A stretch of 64,000 nt of DNA from Cymodocea nodosa (lineage: Eukaryota > Streptophyta > Magnoliopsida > Alismatales > Cymodoceaceae). The notes under the pieces were generated by a model. The model did not search any database. It had not been told where the DNA came from and was given only the letters and a program-made list of their open reading frames with translations. The stretch lies in the NCBI GenBank assembly GCA_036874045.1, contig CM072336.1, forward strand, positions 3,926,001 to 3,990,000. The letters run 5' to 3'. A program made the translations under genes and the position numbers. Shown here one piece after another: positions 1 to 10,059 of this stretch (position 1 is the first letter of the stretch; every line of letters begins with the position of its first letter).

Positions 1-191
1 CCGATCTCATCTGGTATATATATTTTGTAGTTTGGTCTAGCATTAATTTTGAGGAGCTAGTTGAACATGAATATACATACATGTATGACTGCTCCAGCTA
101 GAGAAAGATCGATTAATTGGTTTAGTTTGCCCACCTTGGGAAATGCGATAGAATCATTGTTTTCCATGAGAAATACATATTCTAATTAAGT

Positions 192-214
192 GGGGGGGGG
201 GGGGGGGGGGGGGG
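192..214. repeat. Poly-G homopolymer run
   Basis: An unbroken run of about 23 G residues in otherwise AT-rich DNA. It has no coding meaning. Its exact length is the kind of value that sequencing and assembly often get wrong. Confidence 0.95.
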
Positions 215-723
215 TTTAGTTTGACCAATCTACCTTTTTCGTATACCATGCTGGATTGACTTAAACATGATTAAGTCTCAATTAACCGTTCAATACGGCC
301 CGTTTGCTGTTTTAATTGATTTGCTAATGGAATGTCCCGAATACTCCCAACATAGATAACCGATTCCAAAAAGAATTGGGAAGATCAGAACCCACTACAA
401 GGAAGCTGAAATGAATTAACTGTAGATTGGGTTGGAGCATTGATTGGAAGAGACGTGGTGCAAGTGGCGAGGCGGGAGCAGCATCTTTTTCAATTGGTGG
501 AAACGACGGCAGTCGATGGTTTGACGGGGAGGAGGAATCGATCCTGGAGGCCGGCGACGAGAACGCGGGCAGAGGTAGATGGTAAGAAAGCAATAAAATA
601 ATAATAATAATTATTATATATCGAGGAGGAAAGAAGGACGAGAACAGTATTATCGAAGGGCACAGCACAGCCGACAAGAGCTGAAACCTGGGTCGTTAAG
701 GTTCCAGTACCACGTAATTTTCC

Positions 724-773
724 AAAAAGAAGAAGAAAAAGAAGAAGAAAAAGAAAAAGAAAAAGAAAAAGGA
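724..773. repeat. GAA/GAAAAA purine tract
   Basis: A polypurine stretch of repeated GAAGAA and GAAAAA units. It creates artefactual Phe/Ser-rich reading frames on the opposite strand, which I do not call as genes. Confidence 0.9.
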
Positions 774-1015
774 GGGTTCCAATACCACGTGGGATTTGCA
801 CAAGGAGGTGAACACCATGGCGCCGGCGACGTTCTACATTTGTACCAGGCAAAGAATGCCATACAAGTCGTGCATGGCACGTGCTTTGTAACAGAATTAC
901 AACAAAACCACCCGCAAGTGCATCTATTGGATGGATGGATGGATGTTACCGAAGCTGACGCCACCAGCACGTGGATCGTTGATTTCTCTCAAGAAGGACA
1001 GCGATGAAGGGCGGT

Positions 1016-1082
1016 CTGTATTGTATTGTATTGTATTGTATTGTATTGTATTGTATTGTATTGTATTGTATTGTATTGTATT
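1016..1082. repeat. TTGTA pentanucleotide microsatellite
   Basis: About thirteen perfect tandem TTGTA units. The Tyr/Cys/Ile/Leu-repeat reading frame across it is only a translation of the microsatellite. Confidence 0.95.
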
Positions 1083-1311
1083 ACTCCAATAGTTATTTCA
1101 GGAAATCTGTTATCATTTTAGGACGCTGCAAGTTGCAAGACCCCAACGTCATCGGCGTCACACCCCCTGCCGTCCCTGGTGCTGCTGGTGTGTGGTACAG
1201 GGCGGGGAGCCCTTCGCCTTTTCCCATCTGTACGTCTGACCCTTGTCTTTCGTTTTCGCGCCTTCCCAAGTCATACCATATATTAAATACAAGCGATAAA
1301 ATTTCCGGAGA

Positions 1312-1347
1312 AAGAAGAAGAAGAAGAAGAAGAAGAAGAAGAAGAAG
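1312..1347. repeat. GAA trinucleotide microsatellite
   Basis: About twelve tandem AGA/GAA triplets. They give poly-Arg, poly-Leu or poly-Ser frames that are not credible genes. Confidence 0.95.
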
Positions 1348-2249
1348 GGAATCTCCAGCGTAGAAACCACCGAAGGCGAAGGTGTAACCACCATCCCTCC
1401 CCATGTGCGGATGAAACCCACGTGCCCCCCCCCTGTTTACAGTGGTCGGTCTTCCTCGTAGTTTTTTTTTTTAATATGTAACTTGACTGATGTAGGAGCA
1501 ATCATTGACCACTGAAGTAAATCTTTCTCTCATTTTTCTTATAAAGTTGGAAATAAGATCAATTAAAAAACTTTAACCATGGGATCACAATCAGAATATG
1601 TCAAAGCATAAAAGTTTGAGGATAAATCAACTGTAATAGAACTCTAAGCTAAGATCATTTTAAGGATTCGTTCGTGCATATGGAATCTATTAGAAATGAA
1701 TTTGTCAAAGATAAATTCTTAAAATCCGTCATAATCTATTAAAATATAAATCTTCGGAACTCATTGGAAATGAAACATTTGTGTATTTTCACGCCAACAC
1801 GAAAGCAATAAATTTGATTTCTGTGTATTTGTAAACGTTTAGATAAGTGATAAAATTCATATCGAATATATTAAAATAGTTAAATAAAGTAATAAATGTA
1901 TGGACTTATATATTAAAATGTTATTATACAAACTTTATAAGTAAGTAAATCGATAATATATAACTAATAATGGTTAACATTGTTAATGTATGATTAATAA
2001 TGTCTAATCAATAAATTAATAAAATCACACAAACCTTACCATTATATAATAATGGAACTTGGATCATATTAAAATATGGACAAAACATTTTCATACAAAA
2101 AGATAACGATAAGTTGAGATAATCAAATGTTCAAATACGTTATTATTATTGCAAACATTAATATAATCGAACTTGCTAGAAAGTTTCATGTGATAAATTT
2201 GAAATCATAAATTTCGAACATATCACATAAACTTTACGATGTTTTCATG
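1348..2249. other. AT-rich intergenic DNA
   Basis: No gene, RNA or element with recognisable protein homology is visible here. The left edge of the Harbinger remnant may extend into this stretch, but I could not fix a terminal inverted repeat. Confidence 0.6.
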
Positions 2250-4450
2250 CATATTTCATTTGTTACTTATTTCCTTCATTCTTGAGTACTTGTAATGGTA
2301 CTTAAAATTTTCTATTCTCCTTCTTCTACTTGAGCAGTTGAAAATTCATTGACATTTTCATTTTTTTTAATTCATCTTAAAAATTTTAAATTAAATTATC
2401 CCTTTCTACTGTACAAATAAAATTATAATGTAAGAAATAAGATAACATAATTTTTACTTAACTTTTAAAAGGAATTGATGTATACCTTTACAATATTACA
2501 AAATGATGTTTTACTACTCTAAATATGGTCCTCAATTGTAAATGTATTCAATTGAAAGCCTTTTAATGCATTGACGAAGAATTGATTGACATTAATGACT
2601 TCTTCAAAATAGATAAGCGTGTTCCGATCAATTTGGAAAATTGACATCTATTAAATAAAAATTTCTTATATACAATATTAAACAAGTATTGTTTAGGATA
2701 TATTTCATCATATGAAATAATGCTTAATTTATGTATAGGAAAACATACAAAAGTGTACCTAATGGAACAACAAATAAATTATGTCGAGTTATTACATTTT
2801 AAAGAACTTGTGCATCAATCACTAATCCTTCTCATCCATTAAAGACATAAATAAACTTCATATCAAAAATACAAACTACCAATATATTTTGTGATAATTC
2901 ATTTTTTTTAATTCCTAAACCTTGTAATTTCATCTTCAATAATAGTTACTTTGATATGTGTATCATCAATAACACTAATATAGTCTTAAAATTTAGGAAA
3001 AAAATATTATATCATGCTAATGAAGTGGAGGATTAAGTCTTAATAAGATAAATATACCTTGAAGCATGGATACACATTGGGGTCATTTTTAATCCTAGTT
3101 AAAGTGTTTGAATGAAGTTTTACTAAAAGTTTATGACTAAATTTCAAATACTAATAATCTAAGTAGATCTATAAAAACATTCTCTTGTTATTTTATATTA
3201 TTGATTTTGTCCAATTATAACTAATAATATGACAAATTCCTCTTGTATAGACGTATCTTTATTATTTTGTATGACATCTTCATTTCTTAATAATGTGTAA
3301 AATTGGATGAATATATGTTGACTCATCTAACATATTTTCCTATAATTATACAATTAACCTTCCTTACTATATATTCTAGCAGAAGCTACTAATATATATC
3401 ATTACTTGCAAGTCTACAAAGAAAGTGTAACGTATCTAAAACTACCTTTCACCTTTCTTGGGCATGTTCTTCCTCCTTTTGTGAAAACGTAAAGAAGTTA
3501 TTAAATTTGTTGTCCATCAGAATTAATAAGTTACCCTGCACAAGTGTATTAAATAACATTGAAAATTTCAATCTAATGTAGAATAAGAAATAAATCTTCA
3601 ATAAGTAATGTCAATATAAAGAACACAAAACATAAGATATCAATAAACAATCATTGACATTAACTTATGAACGTTCAATACATAATGCAACACATAACAA
3701 TAAAAAGTTCAATATATAACACAACACATGAAAACATACGCATAATATAACATAAGTCTATTATGAACTGATATCAATACTACATAATTTTTTTGTATAT
3801 TATACTTCAACCAACAACTCTATGCTCATATGACATTCTCATAAAGTGAAACATCTTTGATTTATTGTCTAGTATCTTGATCTCCATGTACTTCTCTTCA
3901 TCTATAAGCCTTAGAAGTTCAAGCAATATTATTATATACTCAATATTTTGAATTTCTTTAACTTCTCTACTCTTGTGTATTTCTATAATTTCTCTTTAGA
4001 GTTGCATATTTTCTTTTTGGACCTCAATCATCTCTTTCATAACATATTAACATATAATATTGTGATACAGTACTTTCTTTGTTCCACTTCAAAGAAATTC
4101 ATAAGTGTCGTACCTACTTCTTCTATTGTTTTAGGTATAACTTATTAGGACTCTATATGTGGGTGAGCTTACTTTTCTTTTTTCACTATTTTTTGTTGAA
4201 CTGAGGGAGATTGTTCTTATGTCTCTGAATCTGTATCACAAGACATTTGAGAAATGTTATTGAGATAGATAGTTATTATCATTCGAATTCAATCAATCTT
4301 CAAATTCAAGCGGTTTCATGTCACATGATCTTGATATAGTACTGTTATCAAAAATAAGTTGTAGTTAATTTTTATGTGGGACACCCCTTTCTTCACAAGG
4401 CTTACAATCTAGATTTTCTAAATAAAAAAAGATAACATAGTTAAAATTGT
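2250..4450 (-). mobile_element. Decayed PIF/Harbinger-type transposon (transposase remnant)
   Basis: The minus strand around 2985-2885 reads DYISVIDDTHIKVT, followed by EDEITRFRN. This matches the conserved IDGTH...TRFRNRKG block of plant PIF/Harbinger DDE transposases, with the Gly of IDGTH replaced by Asp. Further along, at about 2885-2800, SQNILVVCIFDMKFIYVFNG followed by a stop where Trp is expected matches the next conserved block (QNV..CDF D..F.YV..GWEG). Upstream on the same strand, near 3930-3830, a segment with LLELLRLIDEEKYMEIK fits the N-terminal accessory part loosely. Stops and frame changes throughout show that it is dead. The outer limits are approximate because I found no convincing terminal inverted repeats. 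Confidence 0.7.
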
Positions 4451-5059
4451 AAATATAAAGATACAAATAATTTTTGACCTCTCATTCTATAATTATATTT
4501 CGGTTGGAAATGAATGTCATCCATTTCTATACGTACAAACACCTAGAATTGGGAGATTGAATTTCAGCAAATTCAATTGGTACAAACCCCTCCTACGGGA
4601 GGGAAAAACCTACCAAACAAAAAACAACAGAAAAAGGAAGTTAGGGTTTAACATAGATTATGTGTTATCTATCTACTTATTATACTCTTAATTTTATATG
4701 GTAAAGATTCTGATTGTCATGGTTTAAGGTTAATTTCGTCGATGTCAATACAATCTTTGTTTAAATGATCATCGTCAATAATTTGCTTCTTGATCGATAC
4801 AATGCCAGTATGTATGTTGGTTGCAATAATATGCAAAGGGTTAAGAAATTCCGATGTTCATATGTGCGATGGAAAATTTTATCTTGATAGACATGTTTTT
4901 TTATGATGAGTCTATTTTTCCATATTTAAGTTTAAAATATGTAAATTAAGATAGACACCAAGAATTTAACAACCTTGACTAGCCAGAACATTAAATTAAT
5001 GAATATAATGATAAGAAGGAAAATTAAGATTATTGTTTTAATTTGTAGTATAAATAAAA
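4451..5059. other. AT-rich intergenic DNA
   Basis: I see nothing recognisable in this spacer between the Harbinger-like and LINE-like remnants. It consists of short AT-rich frames only. Confidence 0.55.
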
Positions 5060-6335
5060 AGATAAGCATAGAAATAGAGTTGAAATAATATTTTTTAGTA
5101 AATGGAGTTAGTTAAAAACTAAAGTGTATTAAAGACATATATGATAGTATTTCAGTAAAAGAAAAGAAAAGATAGATAATCTAAATATTTTAGTAAATTT
5201 TTAAAAAAATTTACCATAAAAAACTCTTACACAAAATTTGGGTAGTAGTATAGTGGGTGTAAGCTATGCTTATTTTAGAAGAATTATGAATTTAAAGTTA
5301 GAAAAAGTCATTAAGAAAATGTTGAAATGACATTCTTATCTAAGTGTGGAAGTATAAGAGTGAAGCATAAATTAAAGTAGTTGCCTAAAATTTTTAATAT
5401 AATTTTAAAAATAAAAAAAAAGATGTCTGATGATGAATGGAGAAAGAGTTCTTTAATACTTATATTTAAAAATAAAGAAGACATACAAAATTCTAATAAT
5501 TATCATAGTAGTGAGTTAATAAGCTATGCCATAAATTTATGAAAAGGGATAATTAAGAATGATCTGGACATGTAACTAAAAACATAGAAAATCAATTTGA
5601 GTTTATGCTAATAATGAAAGTTATTCATTTACTTAGAAAATTAATTAATAAATATGGAGAGATATTTGAGTATTCTAAAAATTGAATATTTGAAGTATAG
5701 ATTCAACGAAAATTTGAATAATGATAAATGTATATACTTATATGGTCCTAAGATCCATAAAAGTACGACTTTTAAATATTTAAGCATCTAACAAGTAATA
5801 ATAATGAATTCATAAAATATGTTATTCAGAAGATTAAAGTAAAAAAGATAAAGCAGAGAAATACTTATAGAGTGTCATGTGATAAAAAGATATCTTTAAA
5901 ATTAAATGAAGAAAATATTAACTATTTATTTGTTTAGCTATAATTTTTTGTTTCAAAATGTTGGCAGTAAAGTATGATTATATTCAAATACACGTGTTTA
6001 GATGGATAAGTGACAATATCATAAAGAATAGGTTAAAAAATAATTTTATTAGGAATAAAGTAAGAATTGAATATAAAATAAGAAAAGATTAACTTAAGTA
6101 ATTTTATTATATTCTTAAGAGGGGAAAAAATACACCAATTAAGAAAGTAGAATTAATTAGTGTAAAAGGAATTTCAAAAAGTAGAGGAAGACTTAAAACT
6201 TTTGGTCAGTAATTAGAAGAAAAGATTTAAATTTATATAATTTAATTAAAAATTTAACCATATATAGAAATACATACAAGAGAAGAAATGATACAGTTGC
6301 CATGTATAATAGGGTTTGCCATGATTAGAAAGGAG
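5060..6335 (+). mobile_element. Decayed LINE-type (non-LTR) reverse transcriptase remnant
   Basis: Translated pieces on the plus strand match the plant non-LTR reverse transcriptase that is often annotated as a stray RT protein. At about 5424-5510 the text MSDDEWRKSSLILIFKNKED and then IQNSNNY corresponds to the block that precedes GIKL.SHTMK. At about 5560-5680 NQFEF, VIHLLRKLI and KYGE correspond to NQFGFMPGRST..AI.LLRQL...Y. At about 6100-6290 KRGKNTPIKKVELISVKGIS, then SRGRLKTFGQ and LIKNLTIYRNTYKRE correspond to the C-terminal R.GRGRPK.TW...LT...DR..WR. signature. Many stops and frameshifts interrupt it, so it is a fossil. The 5' limit is approximate. Confidence 0.72.
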
Positions 6336-7059
6336 AGTGATCGGCTCCCATGATAAGAGGAAGGGTGACAAGTTGGGCTCGAGCTGGGCCCGAGTTCTCA
6401 ATAAGTTGGACACAGTTGGGCCGGCCGTACGGACTTGCGATAAAAGAAAAAAGCTACACAACAACATACTTCTCTCCTACCCAACCACGAAAACGCGGAT
6501 ATGTGTATGTTATGTCTATCGGACGTTTAGAACGATCATAGCAGTCCGTTTCCTACGTACATAGTAATTAATTAATGTTCGGGAAAATGCATTCTTATTA
6601 GAACAAAATCTCGTTTTTTCAGCCAAATTAATTAATCCTACACATGTATGCATATTTTATCATCGATGGATGATGAACTGGCCCGTGGAAGAGAGACTGC
6701 AAGCTTTTATTCTAGTTGAAAAGTTACCGAACTTATGAAGCTCGATCTTCGTGAACTTAATTTAAGCATGTTGGTTTGAAAGATTTTCACACGAGGGTTC
6801 AAATGTTATTGCTCTTTTCTTGGATATTTGTTTACGTGAATGAAACTGCTAGGCTTCGCCGTCTGCACTAGTGCACCGTGCATCGTGAACTCCGCGCGCG
6901 CTCACCATGCGTGCATGAAAATGGCACGCCAAACGAAATCCCACCATTACTCTTCCATTACCACCACCTCAACTCCCACCAACAAATCCTCCTCCTCTCC
7001 TTCCCCCTGCATCGCCTCCGTCTTCCACTCTAAGAGCGGTCGTCTTAGCCACAACATAT
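6336..7059. other. Spacer upstream of the proline-rich ORF
   Basis: No gene is supported here. The overlapping 102-residue frame starting at 6840 reads into the proline-rich ORF in another phase and has no recognisable domain. The last 200 bases are C-rich and may be the 5' leader of the downstream ORF. Confidence 0.5.
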
Positions 7060-8817
7060 ATGGAGAAGAAGAGGTCATCACAGCAGGGCGACCTTCTCTC
7101 TCTTCCGTCGACGTCGCTCGCGCTCATCATCATCCTCTACGCTACTGATCTCGCACATGCCACGGCCCACTGCCCACCAACACGACCACCGCGACACGAG
7201 AGCACTCTTGGTTGCAGACTTGCGGAAGACAAGAGGGGCGGCAGAAGAGTTGGTGACGGTGTCCGCCGTGCTTGCTGTGGATGTGGAGGGAGAAGACGAC
7301 GGCCGGCTTCGTCTTCGTGCGACCCGCTCTTCAAATACATCTTCCGATGCTGCGGCGCGTGGTCATCCTCTCATTCCCAAAGCCCCTTCTTCTACCCTTC
7401 GATTCGTCCACCCTCCTGTACTCGTCCTCCGTCCAGGGGAAGATACACACCCCGACCTCCACGCCACCCTCCACCGGCACGTCGTCCTCCGTCCAAGGGA
7501 AGATACACAACCCGGCATCCACGCCACCCTCCACCAGTCCCGCACTTGCCTCCATTCTATCCTTTTCCTCCGCACACCGTACCGACCATTCCCGTCACGC
7601 CACCGGTTCAGCTGCCAATATTCCCGCCTCCATTGCCGCCATCACCAACACCGTCTTCATTCAGATTTCCTCATCTACCGCCATTCATGTTGCCACCCTT
7701 ACCTCCGCTCCTTCCACCTCCAAGGCCACTACCAACACCGCCACCACGTCGGCCTCTAAGGCCGGCACCAAAACCTCCCTTAGTTCCATCTCCTCCACCA
7801 CCGGCGCCAACCACCAGAGTACTTTCACCTTATCCACCTCTACCTCATCCACCACTCTTGTTCCCTCCTCCAATAACATCCATTTTTCCACCCATCACAC
7901 TACCTTCACCACCAAAAGGATCAGTATCGGTAACGCCGTCTCCACCAGTCATACCCGTGCCATCTTTTCCTACGTCGCCACCAGGCGACCCTAAACCACC
8001 ACCGTTGGTCATACCCGTGCCAAGTCTGCAGCCATCGCCGAAAGCTCAGGAACCCGCGTCTACCTCTCCTCCACAACAAGGTGGAGTGGAGTTGCCGTCA
8101 CCGAGGCCTCTGATTTCAATGACGCCTCCACAAAAGCGACTTCCTACACCTTTTTTCCCACCTCCACTGGTTCTTTCCCCACCATCGCCGACTGAGTCGG
8201 AGGGAATCTCGTCGTCACCGCCACCGGATGTTTTCTTCTCGCTTCCTCCTCCATCTCCAACTGCCTTGCTCCCTCCCCTGTCTTTCTCTCCTCCTCGGTC
8301 GCCAATATTTCCTTTTCTTCCACCTTTCTTTAGTCCACCAACATCGCCTCTCTCTCCAAATGATCTCACACCAACCCCAGGAGAGGTGGGCTCACTGGCA
8401 TTACCAGTTGAAACCACACCGCCATCAGAGTCGCCTTTTCGACATCCATTTGATCCCACACCTACACCGCCGGCATTGCCTTTCGTACCTCCAGAGCTTG
8501 ATTTCGCACCACCACCACCACCGACAGAGGAGGATCCACCGGTGTCGCCATTTCTTCCTTGGGTCGATTTCACACCCCCTTCGGCATTGCCAATTGAGAA
8601 TCCACCTGATCTGCTTGCACCACCCTCGGCCTCCAATCGGGCACCCTGGCTGACGTTGCCGCCTCCGGGCCCATTTGACAGCGGCTCCCCAGTCGTACCG
8701 TTGCTTCTGCCGCCTTCGGAAGATTCCAAGGAACAGCCAATGGTTCCCCTTGCACCTCCTATGGTTCCCTTGGAGGAGCCTCTTGCTTCTCTTCCACCGC
8801 CACCAGATTCTCTCTAG
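7060..8817 (+). CDS. Proline-rich, extensin/PRP-like secreted protein (predicted)
   Basis: A single open frame of 585 codons. Residues 1-36 look like a signal peptide: a basic start (MEKKR), a hydrophobic core (LALIIILYA) and a small-residue cleavage context (AHATA). Residues 37-115 are rich in Arg, Gly and Cys. From about residue 120 to the end the protein is dominated by Pro, Ser, Leu and Phe, with PPLPP, PSPP, PFLPP and TPPS-type motifs. Classical extensin Ser-(Pro)4 repeats with Tyr cross-link motifs are essentially absent, so PRP or chimeric hydroxyproline-rich protein fits better than extensin. Residues about 121-160 come from an exact-period 60-bp tandem duplication (7421-7480 and 7481-7540), both copies encoding GRYT...PRHPPP. 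A wall or extracellular location is inferred. Several antisense and shifted frames also stay open because of base composition, so the reading frame of residues 37-115 and the start are less certain than the Pro-rich body. Confidence 0.62.
   Translation: MEKKRSSQQGDLLSLPSTSLALIIILYATDLAHATAHCPPTRPPRHESTLGCRLAEDKRGGRRVGDGVRRACCGCGGRRRRPASSSCDPLFKYIFRCCGAWSSSHSQSPFFYPSIRPPSCTRPPSRGRYTPRPPRHPPPARRPPSKGRYTTRHPRHPPPVPHLPPFYPFPPHTVPTIPVTPPVQLPIFPPPLPPSPTPSSFRFPHLPPFMLPPLPPLLPPPRPLPTPPPRRPLRPAPKPPLVPSPPPPAPTTRVLSPYPPLPHPPLLFPPPITSIFPPITLPSPPKGSVSVTPSPPVIPVPSFPTSPPGDPKPPPLVIPVPSLQPSPKAQEPASTSPPQQGGVELPSPRPLISMTPPQKRLPTPFFPPPLVLSPPSPTESEGISSSPPPDVFFSLPPPSPTALLPPLSFSPPRSPIFPFLPPFFSPPTSPLSPNDLTPTPGEVGSLALPVETTPPSESPFRHPFDPTPTPPALPFVPPELDFAPPPPPTEEDPPVSPFLPWVDFTPPSALPIENPPDLLAPPSASNRAPWLTLPPPGPFDSGSPVVPLLLPPSEDSKEQPMVPLAPPMVPLEEPLASLPPPPDSL
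7421..7540 (+). repeat. 60-bp tandem duplication inside the proline-rich ORF
   Basis: Two adjacent 60-bp units differ at about a dozen positions. They encode parallel GRYTPRPPRHPPP and GRYTTRHPRHPPP segments. The unit is a multiple of three, so the duplication keeps the frame. Confidence 0.85.
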
Positions 8818-10059
8818 TGATGAACCGACCACGAATAAGTTCGCTTTCCCTTTCGTTTAATATGATACGGATATCTTCTTCGTACCTACTACAGTAATAA
8901 ATCGTCGTGATGTAATAGTGTACAACAAGTAGATCGAAGATCGGTTCAACAGAGCGTGGTGGAAGACTCGATTGGGAGATGGAACATTGTTCCAAGTGAA
9001 ATTTTATCAACCTGACGAAAAATAGTGTACCTTAAGTAAAGCATTTCGATCAATTGATTATTAGCGAGAATAAATTCATATCACGAGAAAACTTTGCGAG
9101 AAGACAATAATAGACAGGATGCTACAGCGGCCGAACACGAGATTTTAATAGTCATACATCTCTTATTATTTTACTGCGTTACCGCTTCAACCATTTGAAA
9201 ATTTCTACAGCTTGATGAATGCATAGAAATTTGAAAAGACGCCATACGAACAATATTTTCGAAATTCGATCGAAGTTGGCGATCATTCGGACTGGACCAT
9301 CTCCTTCACACTCCTTTCCTAAATTTGGCTTGCCCTTTTTCTTCTAAAAAACAAGGCTTGCTTTTAATTAGATAAATCTTAACTTTTGAGCGAGAAAATT
9401 AAAATGACACTGGCAATCCAATATCAGCGAGTCACGCGGCGCTTGGGAACTCAAGGACAAAGCCTACGAAAACAAGAAGAAAGATGGAGATTCAACGTAC
9501 AAATATCAACTAATCTAGCATGCAGCTGCCTTGGGATGGAATGGAAACGAGGAACAAAATGAACCACTAGGCAAAAGACTAACATGGCAGCTGTCTATTG
9601 TTTGCCGGTTGGTTTCTGATTGAACATGGCACTACCCGAATGAATTAAACCACCACTAGTCCAGATTAACATGTCAGCCTCAGATTGTTCCACAAATGTA
9701 TAATAATGAAGGTAAAGACAAACCAAAATTAGGATCGCAAATAACATTTTTCAAGCACCAATTAAAAGCGACTGGGTTCCAAGAACATAATATAGAGAAG
9801 TACAATTGTAACAAAAAATAAAATTACAACTTAAACTTACTCGGTCTAGTCATGCAGACAAAGATTTAGTTGCACTATTTCATCTGCCAAAGAATTTTAA
9901 GAACCTAGAATGATACGTATTATTTTCTCTATTAAGATTTATCCTTCAGTAGCCATGACTCTCCTAAAGATATCTCTTTCAGGCAACAGCATACAAGGTG
10001 GTGAATACCATCAACTATATATTCGGGATCAAGAAAGCTTCTTGATGCAGGGATTCAAT
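8818..10059. other. Tail-to-tail spacer between proline-rich ORF and TM9 gene
   Basis: No further gene is recognised. The region must hold the 3' untranslated ends of the two converging genes. A short 75-codon frame at 9910-10137 overlaps the TM9 coding region on the other strand and is not credible. Confidence 0.5.

Noticed and set aside
1004..1501. Several overlapping ORFs of 70-120 codons on both strands
   Set aside because: They are translations of the TTGTA and GAA microsatellites (poly-Tyr/Cys/Ile, poly-Arg, poly-Leu, poly-Phe) with no domain outside the repeat.
3948..4148. 66-codon Phe/Asn/Leu-rich ORF
   Set aside because: It is antisense to the Harbinger-like remnant and typical of random frames in AT-rich DNA.
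7137..8832. Long antisense and shifted frames across the proline-rich ORF, including a 227-codon Gly-rich minus-strand frame
   Set aside because: These are shadows caused by the C-rich, stop-poor composition. Only the sense frame has a signal-like start and consistent Pro periodicity.
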